The translations under genes were made by a program, and so were the position numbers. A stretch of DNA of 64,000 bases. Source: Knoxdaviesia capensis. Its lineage: Eukaryota > Ascomycota > Sordariomycetes > Microascales > Gondwanamycetaceae. Of the stretch, positions 1 to 10,396 are shown piece by piece (position 1 is the stretch's first letter; the number at the start of each line of letters is the position of its first letter). The stretch covers positions 2,041,565-2,105,564 of the forward strand of contig LNGK01000006.1 in the NCBI GenBank assembly GCA_001510575.1, read 5' to 3'. The notes beneath the pieces are model-generated. The model was given only the letters and a program-made list of their open reading frames with translations, made no database searches and was not told where the DNA came from.

Positions 1-1027
1 AGCTTCGCGCCAGCTTCTCCACCACGGCATCCTCGTCCTCGTCGTCGTCTTGGGTGCTGGCGGGTCGTTCAACAGAGCGTGCCGCCTGTCTCCGCGCCGC
101 CTCTGCCTTCCGCTGTGCTTCAGCCGCCGCGCGCTCCTTTTCCCTCCGGGCTTCCTGCTCCCGCCGCACCTGGTCAACAGGTCTGCCCAGGTCTCCCAGC
201 AAGTCATCGTCCTCGTCGTTATTATCGTAGCTCTGCGCAGAGAGGGGCTCGGTGGGCTTCGGTCGGTTTTCAAACGCGCTCAGGTCGAACGGGTCGTCGG
301 CGGCGGGCTTGGCTGGGGCAGCGGTGGTGCCGCTGGTCGTCCACGCGTTCGGGTTGGTCAGGTCGAGGGCCGGCTTGGCGGGGGCGGGGCTTTGCCGCGA
401 TGTCGAAGAAGCGGGCGGGGGGTAGTGGCTGGCGTTGTCGACCTTCGTGTCGGCCCGGAACGCGGCAAACAGGTCGTCGTCGTCAGCAGACGTCTTCGAG
501 GCGGGAGCCGCGGGTGGCGGCGCAGCAGACGGCGAGGGCGAGGATGTCGACGACAAGGATAGCGGCGTGCCGCGTGACCCGAGCGAGTCCCAGTGGTGGC
601 TCGCGCCAAACTGCACCTCGGCGTTCTTGCGGCGCTCCTCCTCCTTCCGGCGCTTCTCGGCCTCTAACCGCTCCTGCTGCTCGCGCAGACTAAGCTTCGC
701 CGTCGACCCCGCGGCGCTGCCCGGTCCAAAGTTGACGAGGTTGCTGAAGCTGTCCTGGGCGGGCTTGGCGGGGCCGCTGGCCGGCAGCGCGGCGAACGGC
801 GAGGTGGATTTCGCAGGGACGGTCACGGCCACGGCCGGCACGGGCACGCCGGAGCCCTGGGCCGAGAGCGGGGTGTTGCGGCCCGAGGCAAACGGCGACG
901 GCGACGGCCGCAGCGACGGGTACGAGCCCGGGCCGATCGGCGGTGTGCTGTTCATCGGCGGCAGCTTGGCCGACGACGGCTGGCCATTGGACGTGGACGA
1001 CCACGACAGGCCGGCCAGGTCATCCAT
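1..1027 (-). CDS. Auxilin/Swa2-like clathrin uncoating factor, N-terminal part (runs off left edge)
   Basis: The minus-strand frame is open from an ATG at 1027 to the left edge, giving 342 residues without a stop and no stop codon in view. The start MDDLAGLSW and the low-complexity Ser/Pro/Ala composition resemble the N-terminus of fungal auxilin-like Swa2 proteins. Visible motifs fit clathrin and adaptor binding: DPFDL, a DDDLLGDLG segment, and two charged helical stretches rich in Glu, Arg and Lys (LREQQERLEAEKRRKEEER around residues 114-132, and a second near 300-320). Family members continue with UBA, TPR and J domains; these would lie outside the window, so they are not confirmed. The role in the family is to recruit Hsp70 to strip clathrin from vesicles. 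The identification rests on composition and short motifs, so other endocytic adaptors are possible. Confidence 0.6.
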   Translation of the reverse strand, partial: MDDLAGLSWSSTSNGQPSSAKLPPMNSTPPIGPGSYPSLRPSPSPFASGRNTPLSAQGSGVPVPAVAVTVPAKSTSPFAALPASGPAKPAQDSFSNLVNFGPGSAAGSTAKLSLREQQERLEAEKRRKEEERRKNAEVQFGASHHWDSLGSRGTPLSLSSTSSPSPSAAPPPAAPASKTSADDDDLFAAFRADTKVDNASHYPPPASSTSRQSPAPAKPALDLTNPNAWTTSGTTAAPAKPAADDPFDLSAFENRPKPTEPLSAQSYDNNDEDDDLLGDLGRPVDQVRREQEARREKERAAAEAQRKAEAARRQAARSVERPASTQDDDEDEDAVVEKLARS

Positions 1028-1475
1028 GGTGTGGGAGTGTGTGTATATGTGTGGCGTAGTCTCAAACGATGCAGATCAAAAAAAGCAAGACCGGGGCTGG
1101 ATCGAGGGGGGGCGTGGGTTGAAGCTATTCGCATACGATAAGGGCCGAGAGGGGGGAAATCAGCCAGTGAAGAAGAAGGCGAGTCGAAGTATCCGTGAGA
1201 TTGTAGTTTGGGTGGTGAGTTCAGGCGTCAAGTCATTTCAAGATCATTTTTACAGAGAACGAAGAAAACAGGGAAAAGGGCAGAGAATCAACGCAGGTGT
1301 GGCTGTGGAACTTTTTCGGGTTGCTATGAAGACCAGGTCGAGAGGGATGAAGTGAAGCCAGAAAAAAAGCGTGGAGATATCAAGGAACCAAGGAGGCGTC
1401 ATCATTGGGTAAAATGGCTTCGTCAGGGAGGTCAATGAAACAGCTGGTGGCAGGTGCCGGCAGGTGGTGACTGGC

Positions 1476-1494
1476 CCTTAGGGTTAGGGTTGGG
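1476..1494. repeat. Interstitial telomere-like repeat
   Basis: Two and a half TTAGGG-type units (CCTTAGGGTTAGGGTTGGG) lie about 450 bp upstream of the Swa2-like start codon. Short telo-boxes occur in promoters of many fungi and can be bound by Myb-type telobox proteins; a regulatory role here is inferred only. Confidence 0.6.
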
Positions 1495-4400
1495 CATTGT
1501 TTGCGTGTTCTCACAATAGCAACAGTTCAACCAAACAAGCAACGAAAATACGAATGAGTGTGTCTCTATTCTGCTTGATAGAGTGCTTGTTCTCTGTTTC
1601 CTCATAGTTTCAGTCTGACCGTCATCTAGACTCAGCAGGGCATCTTGCCACCACAAGACCTCTCTGGAAAGCTCTGAAGCCAAGCACGCAAATCCAGACT
1701 GTTCTCTGAGATCGACATGCCACTCTTGATACTTGCACCCTACCACTCTTTTTTAGGCTGCTTGGCAGCGAGAGAGAGCGGGAGATTGATTGAATACTAG
1801 TTGACGGACAGTGGCAGGCCAATTGACATCCAGAAGGCGGAATTACAAGAATGGCACAGTTCATCTAAACAGTAGTTGTTTTCATGGAGGGTGCATGTGT
1901 CCTACATACGATATACTGGCTTGGGATAGTGGTACTGCCCATAGCTACGATAGAGGCGAAAAATTGACGATATGATCTCAGTAAAACTCCGGTACTGAGT
2001 TAGTGATGTATCGGGTCGGCTTTCCCTCTGCGCGATGCGATATAAAGCGCTCTCCTTCTCTTTCATTCAAGTTGCGTGTTAGTGACGATGGCAACTAGGG
2101 TTACATTAGGGTACCGACTCAACCTCACGAGACCGATCCCCAACGTCAGAGTGGACACCCGGCCAGCCAAGTCATTTAAAGAACCCTCCCCTGACCGCCC
2201 AAACTCCAGACTAAACAGCCAGCCGGGAACAAGATCTCACGGGGGGAAGGGAGGCGCACTTTGACCCTACGCATTCCCATAAGCTTATACCTTTTCCCCC
2301 AATCTCTAACACCACTACCAGCTCCAAAATTTGAGAGACTGACAGGCCGTCGTCCAGTGGAGCCCAGCATCGCATCCCCAACACCCAAAGACTCGACAAA
2401 GTGCTGAGTCCTGACAATTGACTGGCCCACACACACTCAGATAGATTACCTTCAGAAGAGAAAAGGAAATTTGCACGGTTTCATCATAGCGCCGTGCATT
2501 GGCCTGCATGGGCCCCCTCCCCTCTCTGCCTCTTTTTTCGCCGTGGAAGTGCTGCAGTACCCATATTGCACATGCAGCGTGTGATTGGTCCGGTCGCCAG
2601 GGGCGGGCTCCAGGGGTAAGGGACAGGGGTATATTCCATATAACACACACACTCTCGCTCTGTGTCCCTCTCACTCTGTCCCTCTCACTCTCTCTGTGCA
2701 GGCGCACACGATCTCGCTCGCTCTTCATGCTGTCTGATTCATGGTCTGTGGTTGGAAGGCCCCTTGTGGAGACAGTAATCAAAAATCCCCTTCGACGGAG
2801 GAGGCGGGCGGAGACGCTTGAGATGACGAAGGAGGGGAGAGAGACAAACCCTCCTTGCTCCCCCAAAAGTCGGTACAGGAGACAGACGATCATTAGCTCA
2901 GTGGCGCTCCTGATGAGATGAGAATAGAGTCGAAAGTGTGGCTTGCTTGTGTTCGGGCAATTTTCAGCTGTCTTGCTGTTTTGAGTGTGTGTGCGTGCCC
3001 TTCCAGCTGGTTGGCTGGCGATATGGACGCCTCCGACGCTCATCAGCCACGCCTCGACGGGCTGCTTCTCGTATGTGCTGTGTAACTGTTCCATAGACAG
3101 CGAGTGAAAACCCCGGTTGGCCATGCACATCACCACCACCACAGACTCGTGCTGCGCTCCCAGAGTCCGTTGCCGCATGTGCAAGTGAGGTATAAGTGTG
3201 CTGGTATGCCCATCACCGTCGTCGACAATGCAATCTTGCTATGACGATCTTCACTCAGATATTATCCCCAAAAACCCAGGGAACTTGCTCTGCGCCCCCC
3301 TGCGATTCCGTTTATATGCAGCCCCCACATCCAGGGGCTCCCCTGCAGCATAAAGTCGCAGATACATGACTGTCCAGCACTGCAATAGCTGCAGGGACGT
3401 GTACATGGTACGCAAACCCTGGGAATTCTGTAACACCTTGGCACCTGGCCCTGCGATGAAGCAAGTCGGCAGGCCCAAGGTTGTCATTGTCCTCGGTGTT
3501 CTTATTTGTGCTTGGGCGGTGTTGCGCTTGAAAGTATCGAACGAGTCAGTCGACCACGATACAGTCAGATGTGGAGGAGCGCCTGAAATCCCAAGGTAAT
3601 GAAGGAAGGATCCTGCAGAGTTGGCCGTTGCAACCACAAGGAGGCGCCGATATCCGCTTCTCAGATGAAAGAGCAGACATCCTCGGTAATGCGAAAAGAG
3701 AAGGAAGAGAAGGAAGAGAAGGAAGTGAAGGAAGAATCCTCTGGAATGTTGGGGGGGTTAGGTGCAGTGGAAGACGCCGATATACGGCCAGAAAAAAAAG
3801 AAAATCTTGCCAGCCTCTGGAAGCTATTCAGAGTTCAGGTCAGCCACTACTGATGAACCTGCATACCAGGAGATTCCTGAGGAATGCAACCAAACATAGT
3901 TCGCTTTTTGGGCGGGGTTTTCGTCGGCTGCAGGTACACTTCTCGCGATCCAGGCACATCGACCGCCCGCCTAATCCTGCTAGGTGGACCTAGACGTGAT
4001 AGAGCAGCACACGCCACAGAAAATTTCTTCCGAAAGAACATCACTTGTGCCACTGCGAGGCCGATCATTCGCCAAAAGGTCCTAGGAGATTAGGACTATC
4101 ATTCGGTTTAGAAGCGGAACTTGCGTGGAAGGCACCAATCTTGGGTAAGTCTCGAAAGTCTGGGTCGCTAGAACAGCCAAATCGCCACGAGTGGGGGGAG
4201 GTTCCTTACCCGCATATGAAGTTGTCGCCTTATACCGATGCTCTGATCGAGACAGAGAGTGGTGATGTCCTCAAAATGGCGACGCGAACAAGAAAGGGAA
4301 AAAAAAGTTCCAAGAGTCCGTCGGCCTAACGCTTTAGCCCAAGCTTGAAGGTCGACGGCGCAGGAACCAAGAACGGTAGATTCAGGCACCGCGACACTAG

Positions 4401-5204
4401 TAACAGCAAGCAGACACATGATTTTTTTTGTAAGCCAATGACCGTGGTTTTCACACCAGACTTGGCTGGCTGTGATGAACAGTCCTTCGATGACTGGCTG
4501 CGCGACCATAGACCACTGGACGACGTGTCCCTGACTTTCCCACACACCCCCCGTCGTTCTTATTCGTGAGTCGTCAGTTCGGACTTTTCGACGGCCGGTG
4601 GAACGTGTGGCAAGCGAACAGCGCAACTTGCAGGCAAACAGAGGCTGTTACATAAAAAATGCAGAGAGTAAGAGATAGTGTTAGTCTTACAATCCTCATA
4701 TAAGCGATTTAGGCTTAACCATAACATAGGCTGGGCGGCGGGCCCTCCTCGCCCAAACCTTGCGCGGCGCGCTAATCTGGGAGACAGCCAGCCAGCCGCT
4801 ATCATAATCGCCAACGAAAGAAAAGGAATATTCGTGATGAATAAGTCCCGAGATATCGCACGGCCTGGTGTAAGTCAAAAAGACGCAGCCCGAACAGGTT
4901 AAAGTGGATTTTCCGAGAGGGAGATTTTGCGAAGTGTTGGAGATACCTAAAATCCCAAACGCAATTTTAATTCCTGATGCACCACCGCCGATGACTTTCA
5001 CCCTCACTTACACCGTTTCTGGGCCTCCTCAGACGTGTTCTGCTCAGCGTCAGTCAGTCTCAGATTGCGGAGAGATGTGAAAAGACATGCATGTGCATGT
5101 GCAGGAGCTCAAAAACACGGCCGCGGGCGATGAGACCTGGAAAGGGCGAGCAGGCAACGAACTGAACTGAGATTCGGAGGGGTTGATTTGCCGTATCTTG
5201 CTGC

Positions 5205-5205
<1 letters not shown>

Positions 5206-5239
<34 letters not shown>
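5206..5239. repeat. CT microsatellite
   Basis: An almost perfect CT dinucleotide run of about 34 bp, directly readable. It lies far from any gene start and belongs to a spacer rich in pyrimidine tracts. Confidence 0.9.
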
Positions 5240-5241
<2 letters not shown>

Positions 5242-5959
5242 TCACCTTTTCTTTTGTGTTGATCCCGACCTCTCTCTGTGTTTCTTCGTTGCTGGCTGGC
5301 CGATTGTGCCACCGCCTTCTTCGTGCAGCGCCAGGCACATCTGCACGTATGCGAAGTTTCGGAGGGGGAGCACAGCAACAAACGCAAGCATTGCACAAGC
5401 AGCAAACAAAAGGGCCTGGGAATAGAGAGGGGAGAAGAAGAGAAAACGGATCAGCCAGGGACAGCCCTGGGTGTATGTGTGCTATCTCATTTAAACCCCT
5501 TGTGTTTCCTGTTCCCCTTGTGTCACCATCGAAGGCGTTTCTGTTTCACGATTTTGTGCGTCCAGGACTCTTATGTGTAGGTGAGTATTATTCGTCTACT
5601 GAGGCCGGGCTAAGCGTTGTGCCCTAAACCGCGATAGATGCATAAGACTTCCGCACAAAAAAAAAGGAGAACAGAGAAGGTAAGGGCAAGAAGAGCTGAA
5701 CTTGGGAAGGAGCGGCCTCCTGAGTTGGATCGTTCAGCAAGGGCAGGCACGATCGCCGGAATTACTTGGGCAGGAGCAGGATGTTTTAACCACCAGGCAA
5801 GTCACACGCTGAATTGATACCAGCAAACGTGGAAATTACCAAGGCACGAGGGGGAGCTTGTCAGAGAAAGTCAGAGGTGGAAAGGGCAGGCAAAGAGAGA
5901 GGGCCCAGAAGTAGCAGGAGCGACCCGGTCTTGTCTGCCCTTTTTCTCCTTCTGTTATC

Positions 5960-5963
<4 letters not shown>

Positions 5964-6002
<39 letters not shown>
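5964..6002. repeat. TG/CA microsatellite
   Basis: A perfect TG dinucleotide run of about 39 bp, ending 43 bp before the TACTG inverted pentanucleotide cluster. Long TG runs can adopt Z-DNA and are often length-polymorphic. Confidence 0.95.
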
Positions 6003-6004
<2 letters not shown>

Positions 6005-6044
6005 GTAATGCTGGAGTTATTTCTTGCACGCACGCACGGCAGCC

Positions 6045-6132
6045 CTGTACCTGTACTGTACTGTACTGCATGTTCTGTACAGTACTGTATGTTCTGTACT
6101 GTACAGTACAGTACAGTACTGTACAGTACCGT
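6045..6132. repeat. Inverted TACTG pentanucleotide minisatellite
   Basis: About 88 bp made of the pentanucleotide TACTG and its reverse complement CAGTA in alternating runs, so that the array contains many nested palindromes centred on GTAC (for example CTGTACAG). Two TGCATGTTC/TGTATGTTC interruptions break it. The same motif recurs as short copies at many other spacer sites (see findings). It should fold into hairpins or a cruciform. Confidence 0.9.
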
Positions 6133-8171
6133 AGCAGCAGCCTGGCACACCGCAGTTTTTGGAGGAAGGCCCACCCCCCCTGCCATAAATCGAATCCCCC
6201 CGATCGCTCCTTCCTCCGGGTCGCCTTTTCTAGGGGACCTGCAAAGAAAGGAAAGAAGCGCCCCCCAGTTCTTTCCGCGCTTGGCAACTTTGGCCTGTCC
6301 GCTGCCCACGCCGTTTGCTCTTGGCTCTTTTTCTCGGTCGTTCTTTCCTTCGGTCTTTCTCTCTCTTCCTTCCTCTTTTTTCGTCTCTTGGCTTTTTCTG
6401 TCTTTTCGTTGTCTTCTTTCGTTTCGTCTGATCCGGTCGTTCCTTGCGTCTTTCGTTCTTTTATTTCTTTTTTTCCCTTGGGATCTTCTTCCTTCTTTTT
6501 TCTTCTTCTCTCTTTTCCTTTCCTTCTTTCCTTTCTTCACCCTCTTCTTCGTTCCTTCCAACCCAAGGGCCCAGGTCCGTCCATTCCTTTGTATCTGCTC
6601 TTTTCCGGATATCTTGTACACTCTTGAGTTACTCGATTTATATCTTTCGACCTTTTTTTGTGTGCCCATCGTCTTAACTGTCGTCTTTCCTTCACGATAT
6701 CTTTTCGTTTTTTTCCAACTCGACCGTTGTATGTGTGTCTGCTTTCTGCCCATCCAACGCCCATTCGATATCGGCGGCTCTTCAACTCTCTCTGTGTGTG
6801 CATCTTGTTCGACCTGTTCGAGCATTCATATACTCTCGTCTCCCTTAGAAACCACTTGACCAGAAGGTATTTTTACTTGCACCAGCCACCCACTGCTTCA
6901 CTCGTCTTCAATCTTGGTGAAGCTCTCCCTACATTCCAAGGGAACACCTGCAAAAACCGCGTATCTTGAAAGGCAAAGGGAACCCCTTGAGCCCCTGGCC
7001 TGGCCATTCCTATCACGCTCCCTTTATCGATAGTGAGAGGGCCACGCAGACCTTGGTGGTTGACCTGTCCTGAGTCACCAAGTATCGTCACGATACTTAC
7101 TGTCTGCCGTATTTGGGCTCTACCTGTGCCTCTCTCTGTTGGGGGCGTCTTTGAGAGCTCCCGGCTCCGGCCCGAACGTGACCGTGGCTACACGTCGAGG
7201 CTGACCTTGACCCGGAGCCGACTCTGTGACATTGGCTTGATATACATACTAACAGTCCTCTCTGTTAGGGTTACAGCAACATCTTCGTCAGTTCTTTCTC
7301 TCTCGCCCAGATCGACCCTCGTCGGCTTCCATTCCAGTTCTTTGTTCGGCCGTCTCCATTCTCCAGCCTTCTGGTTTTTCTAGCCCAAGCTGCATCTCCA
7401 GCATCCAGAAAAAGCCCACCGAACGATTAGTCTCGTGTCCTCTGCTCGGCCTTTGTGTCAGTCTGAAGCCGCATTCTTGGTCGTCCGTGACATTCTTTGA
7501 GCGCCTGACTCTCTCCACCTGGATCGACAGACAACTGTCAGAATCGACCACCCACCCGTCACGAGATCAGTCTTTTTCAAATCGATCAAATCCTCTTCAC
7601 GCTGGCCAGTTGACAGGACTTTGTTGTAGCTGATCCTGGCAGTATCAGTTACCTTTTTCTTTTTTTAAAAGTCACCTTCACTTCTCTTGAACGACAACTT
7701 CTTTCTTCCGATTTCGGTGTCTTCGTCGAAATCTACTACAAAATAAACATCACGCCTCGATCGTCCAAAGACAAGCAGAAACAGCAGCCTTCTTCTTTCC
7801 TGCAGGGAGTTTTGCCTGCATATTGTGTGTTGTGTTGTGCAGTGACTCGTCTATGATTCACAGCCTGTCCGCTTATACCCAACAATAACAACAACAGTAT
7901 CTCCACCGCCTGCCAGTCTTGTGTTGAAAAGTCACAGATCGGTTGTGTTTTTATTTTCTGCTGTTTATCCCAAGCCCATTTTCCTCTCAGTGTTTTCCCT
8001 TTATTTTTTTTCCTTCTCTTTTTTCTCAAGTCTCAGGCTTTCCTCTCCTCCCAACCTCCATTCCATTCTTCAAAAAACCCCCATCCGCCACCCACTTTTC
8101 CCCCTTTCAAACCTTTTGCGACAATCGCGAAAGCAAAACCAATTAAGCAACGCGCATCATTGAAAATATCG

Positions 8172-8532
8172 GTATGTATACGATCCCTCCCTTCAGTCTC
8201 ACCTCCCTGGGTTTGCCTGATGTTTTGCTTTGGCGCATGTATTGGAGTCCTTGGCCCATTACTGTGCTGGTCCCTTCTCCCTTGATCGAGGGCAGCGCCG
8301 CCTCGTCTATTGTCACCTGTGGATGATGGAAGATGGGATTTTGACGTTGTTATATTTCCTCACTCTGTACCCTGCTCTTTTCGTTCCTTTTTATCTGTTC
8401 TCTTCCCGCTCTCTCATATCCTGCGAGCTGCTGGTTCTCCTTTTCCCCGAGAGTCAACTGTTACGAATTATGAGACTACGCAACATGTCACCTATCAGAT
8501 AACACCGATTCTTCTTTTCTTGTTTCTTACAG
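8172..8532 (+). other. Putative 5'UTR intron of the DUF1996 gene
   Basis: A GTATGT donor follows a pyrimidine-rich leader at 8172, and a TTTCTTACAG acceptor lies at 8523-8532, 46 bp before the start codon. The size (361 nt) is much larger than the coding introns of this gene. A second possible acceptor, a TAG at 8569-8571 with an ACTAAC branch-like site at 8536, cannot be excluded. RNA evidence would decide. Confidence 0.5.
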
Positions 8533-8578
8533 CTGACTAACGAACCACCCCACAATACTCGAAACTAATAGGTTCAAG

Positions 8579-10396
8579 ATGCGTAAAGTCATCGCCCTCT
8601 CTGCCCTTGTGCAGCTTGCCTCCGCCTTTTGGCGCATGGAGTGCCCCGAGCGTGTCGGCGTTGGCCGTATCGACCCCATTGTTAACCCCGGCGTTGCCGC
8701 TGACCACTCTCACATCATCTTCGGATCTTCGGGTACGTTATGTTCTCCCCGACGTGTACTGGCGCATGTAGGCCGAGTATGTTCAAGCCCAACTAACGCA
8801 GCTCCCTTCGTCAGGCATTTCCCTCACCTCGGGATTCGACGAGCTGAGCGCGGCCGAATGCACCTCTTGCCGTGTCAAGCAGGACAAGTCCGCCTACTGG
8901 ACTCCCCTCCTCTACTTCAAGGATGAGGCCACTGGCCAGTTCGAGGAGGTCCACCAGCTTGGAGGCATGCTTGCGTAAGTAGTCGTTCCTAAGCAGTTCT
9001 CCATCTCAAAAGGGTCCAGAATAACAGCAACACTCACTAACCCGTCCACAGCTACTACTTCCTCCACCTTGACAACATCACCGCCTTCCCCGAGGGATTC
9101 CGCATGGTTGCTGGAACCAGCTCCAAGCGCACCTTCAACACCGGCGACCCGCACCAGGCCGACCCGGAGAAGTCGATGTGGAACTCGGTCGGCATCAACA
9201 CCCAGGAGGCCCTCCAGGAGCGGGCCGTTGGATTCAACTGCCTGAACTACAACCGCGCCGGCGAGCCGACTCTGATGAGACATTTCCTTCCCGACAAGGA
9301 CTTCCTTGACACCAACTGCCCCGACGGTCTGCGTCTGGAGATGATGTTCCCGTCGTGCTGGAACGGCAAGGATCGTGATTCCCCTAACCACAAGGACCAC
9401 GCTGCTTATCCCAGCCTGGTCCTGACCGGTGACTGCCCGGCCGATTACCCCGTGCATCTGCCCGGTCTCATGTTTGAGACTTTCTATAGCGTCCAGGACT
9501 ACACCTCGCGCAAGGGCCAGTTCATCCTTGGCAACGGTGACCCTCTCGGTATGTATTGACGACGCCGTCTAGATACACACCCACACACACTTTCTCTCTC
9601 TCTCCCTCTCTCTCTCTCTCCGAGAAAGTTCAAGGGCGGGTGACTAACCTCTAGTACCTTGACTCTAGGCTACGGATACCACGGCGATTTCGTGTCTGGC
9701 TGGGATAAGTCTTTCCTCCAGGAAGCCGTTGACATTTGCACCAACCCCAGCGGCCGTATCGACGACTGCCCGATCTTCACCCTGCAGGACCGCAGCGAGT
9801 GCGCCACCTGCAAGATGGAGGTCCCCGCGACTCTCAAGACCGAGGATGTGAGCGGCCCCATGGCCAGCCTTCCCGGCGGCGTTTTGGTCACCTACGAGAA
9901 TGGCCCTGTCGCCCCGGTCAAGGCTGTTGCCAACGTGGTTGCCGACGTGGTTGCCGATGTTCTTCCCGGCGCTGATTTCGACAAGTCGGATGTCTACGAG
10001 ACCCCGGCTGCGGAGTCGACGCCCGAAGCTCCGGCGACGCCCGAGGTGGTCGCTGAGACTCCCGCGCCCGAGGCCTCCACTGAGGCGGCCCCCGAGCCCG
10101 AGGTGGTTCCGACCCCTGAGGAGGTCGCGCCTGTCGAGCCTACCCCGTCGACCACTACGCCGCCCCCCGAGCCGACCACCGAGGTCGACCCCGACGCGGG
10201 CAAGTACTTCAGCACGCAGTGGGTGACGGCCGGCCGCATTGTGTCGAAGATTCTGTGGGAGGAGGTGGTGGTGGTTGAGACCAAGTATGTGGACTTCACC
10301 AGCACCGTGACTGTGGACGCGGCAGCGCCGACGCCCAAGGCCAAGCGTGCCGAGCACGCTCGCCGCCACCAGCACCACGGACACATGCACCACTAG
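8579..10396 (+). CDS. Secreted DUF1996 domain protein
   Basis: Four exons (8579-8732, 8815-8974, 9052-9548, 9669-10396) join in frame to 512 residues. Introns have GT donors (GTACGT, GTAAGT, GTATGT), AG acceptors and, in the first, an AACTAAC branch site. The first 16 residues form a signal peptide (MRKVIALSALVQLASA), and the mature protein starts FWRMECPERVGVGRIDP, the hallmark opening of DUF1996, followed by an HSHIIFG segment and conserved Cys and His residues. The domain covers roughly residues 17-300. The tail after about residue 340 is rich in Pro, Glu, Thr and Ala, then ends KRAEHARRHQHHGHMHH, a His cluster that could bind metal. DUF1996 proteins are secreted by many fungi, often with WSC domains, and their biochemical function is unknown; no WSC domain is seen here. 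The third intron carries a CT repeat. Confidence 0.92.

Larger units (their letters stand above)
1028..8171. other. 7.1 kb gene-free spacer with divergent promoters
   Basis: No reading frame here looks like a real gene: the longer ones are low-complexity translations of CT, GA or GT tracts. It holds the upstream region of the Swa2-like gene (left) and of the DUF1996 gene (right). Notable contents are telomere-like boxes at 1476-1494 and about 2093-2116, a CT microsatellite at 5206-5239, a GT microsatellite at 5964-6002, an inverted TACTG repeat at 6045-6132, and a long T/C-rich tract from about 6330 to 6720. From about 7670 to 8170 the plus strand is strongly pyrimidine rich, as in the leaders of highly expressed fungal genes. 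A diverged direct repeat lies at 3601-3656 and 3727-3786. Confidence 0.6.

Noticed and set aside
1476..1494. Telomere-like repeat as a telomerase RNA template or a chromosome-end fusion
   Set aside because: The C-rich strand runs toward the Swa2-like start only 450 bp away, leaving no room for the RNA, and two to three units are too few for a fusion point.
2315..3184. 289-codon frame on the minus strand
   Set aside because: Much of the translation is from CT/GA repeats (SERDRVRLHRESERDRVR type), with no domain and no neighbouring exons.
5836..6825. 329-codon frame on the minus strand
   Set aside because: Translation of GA-rich, CA-repeat and TACTG-repeat DNA, giving Lys/Arg/Glu runs and a His-Thr run.
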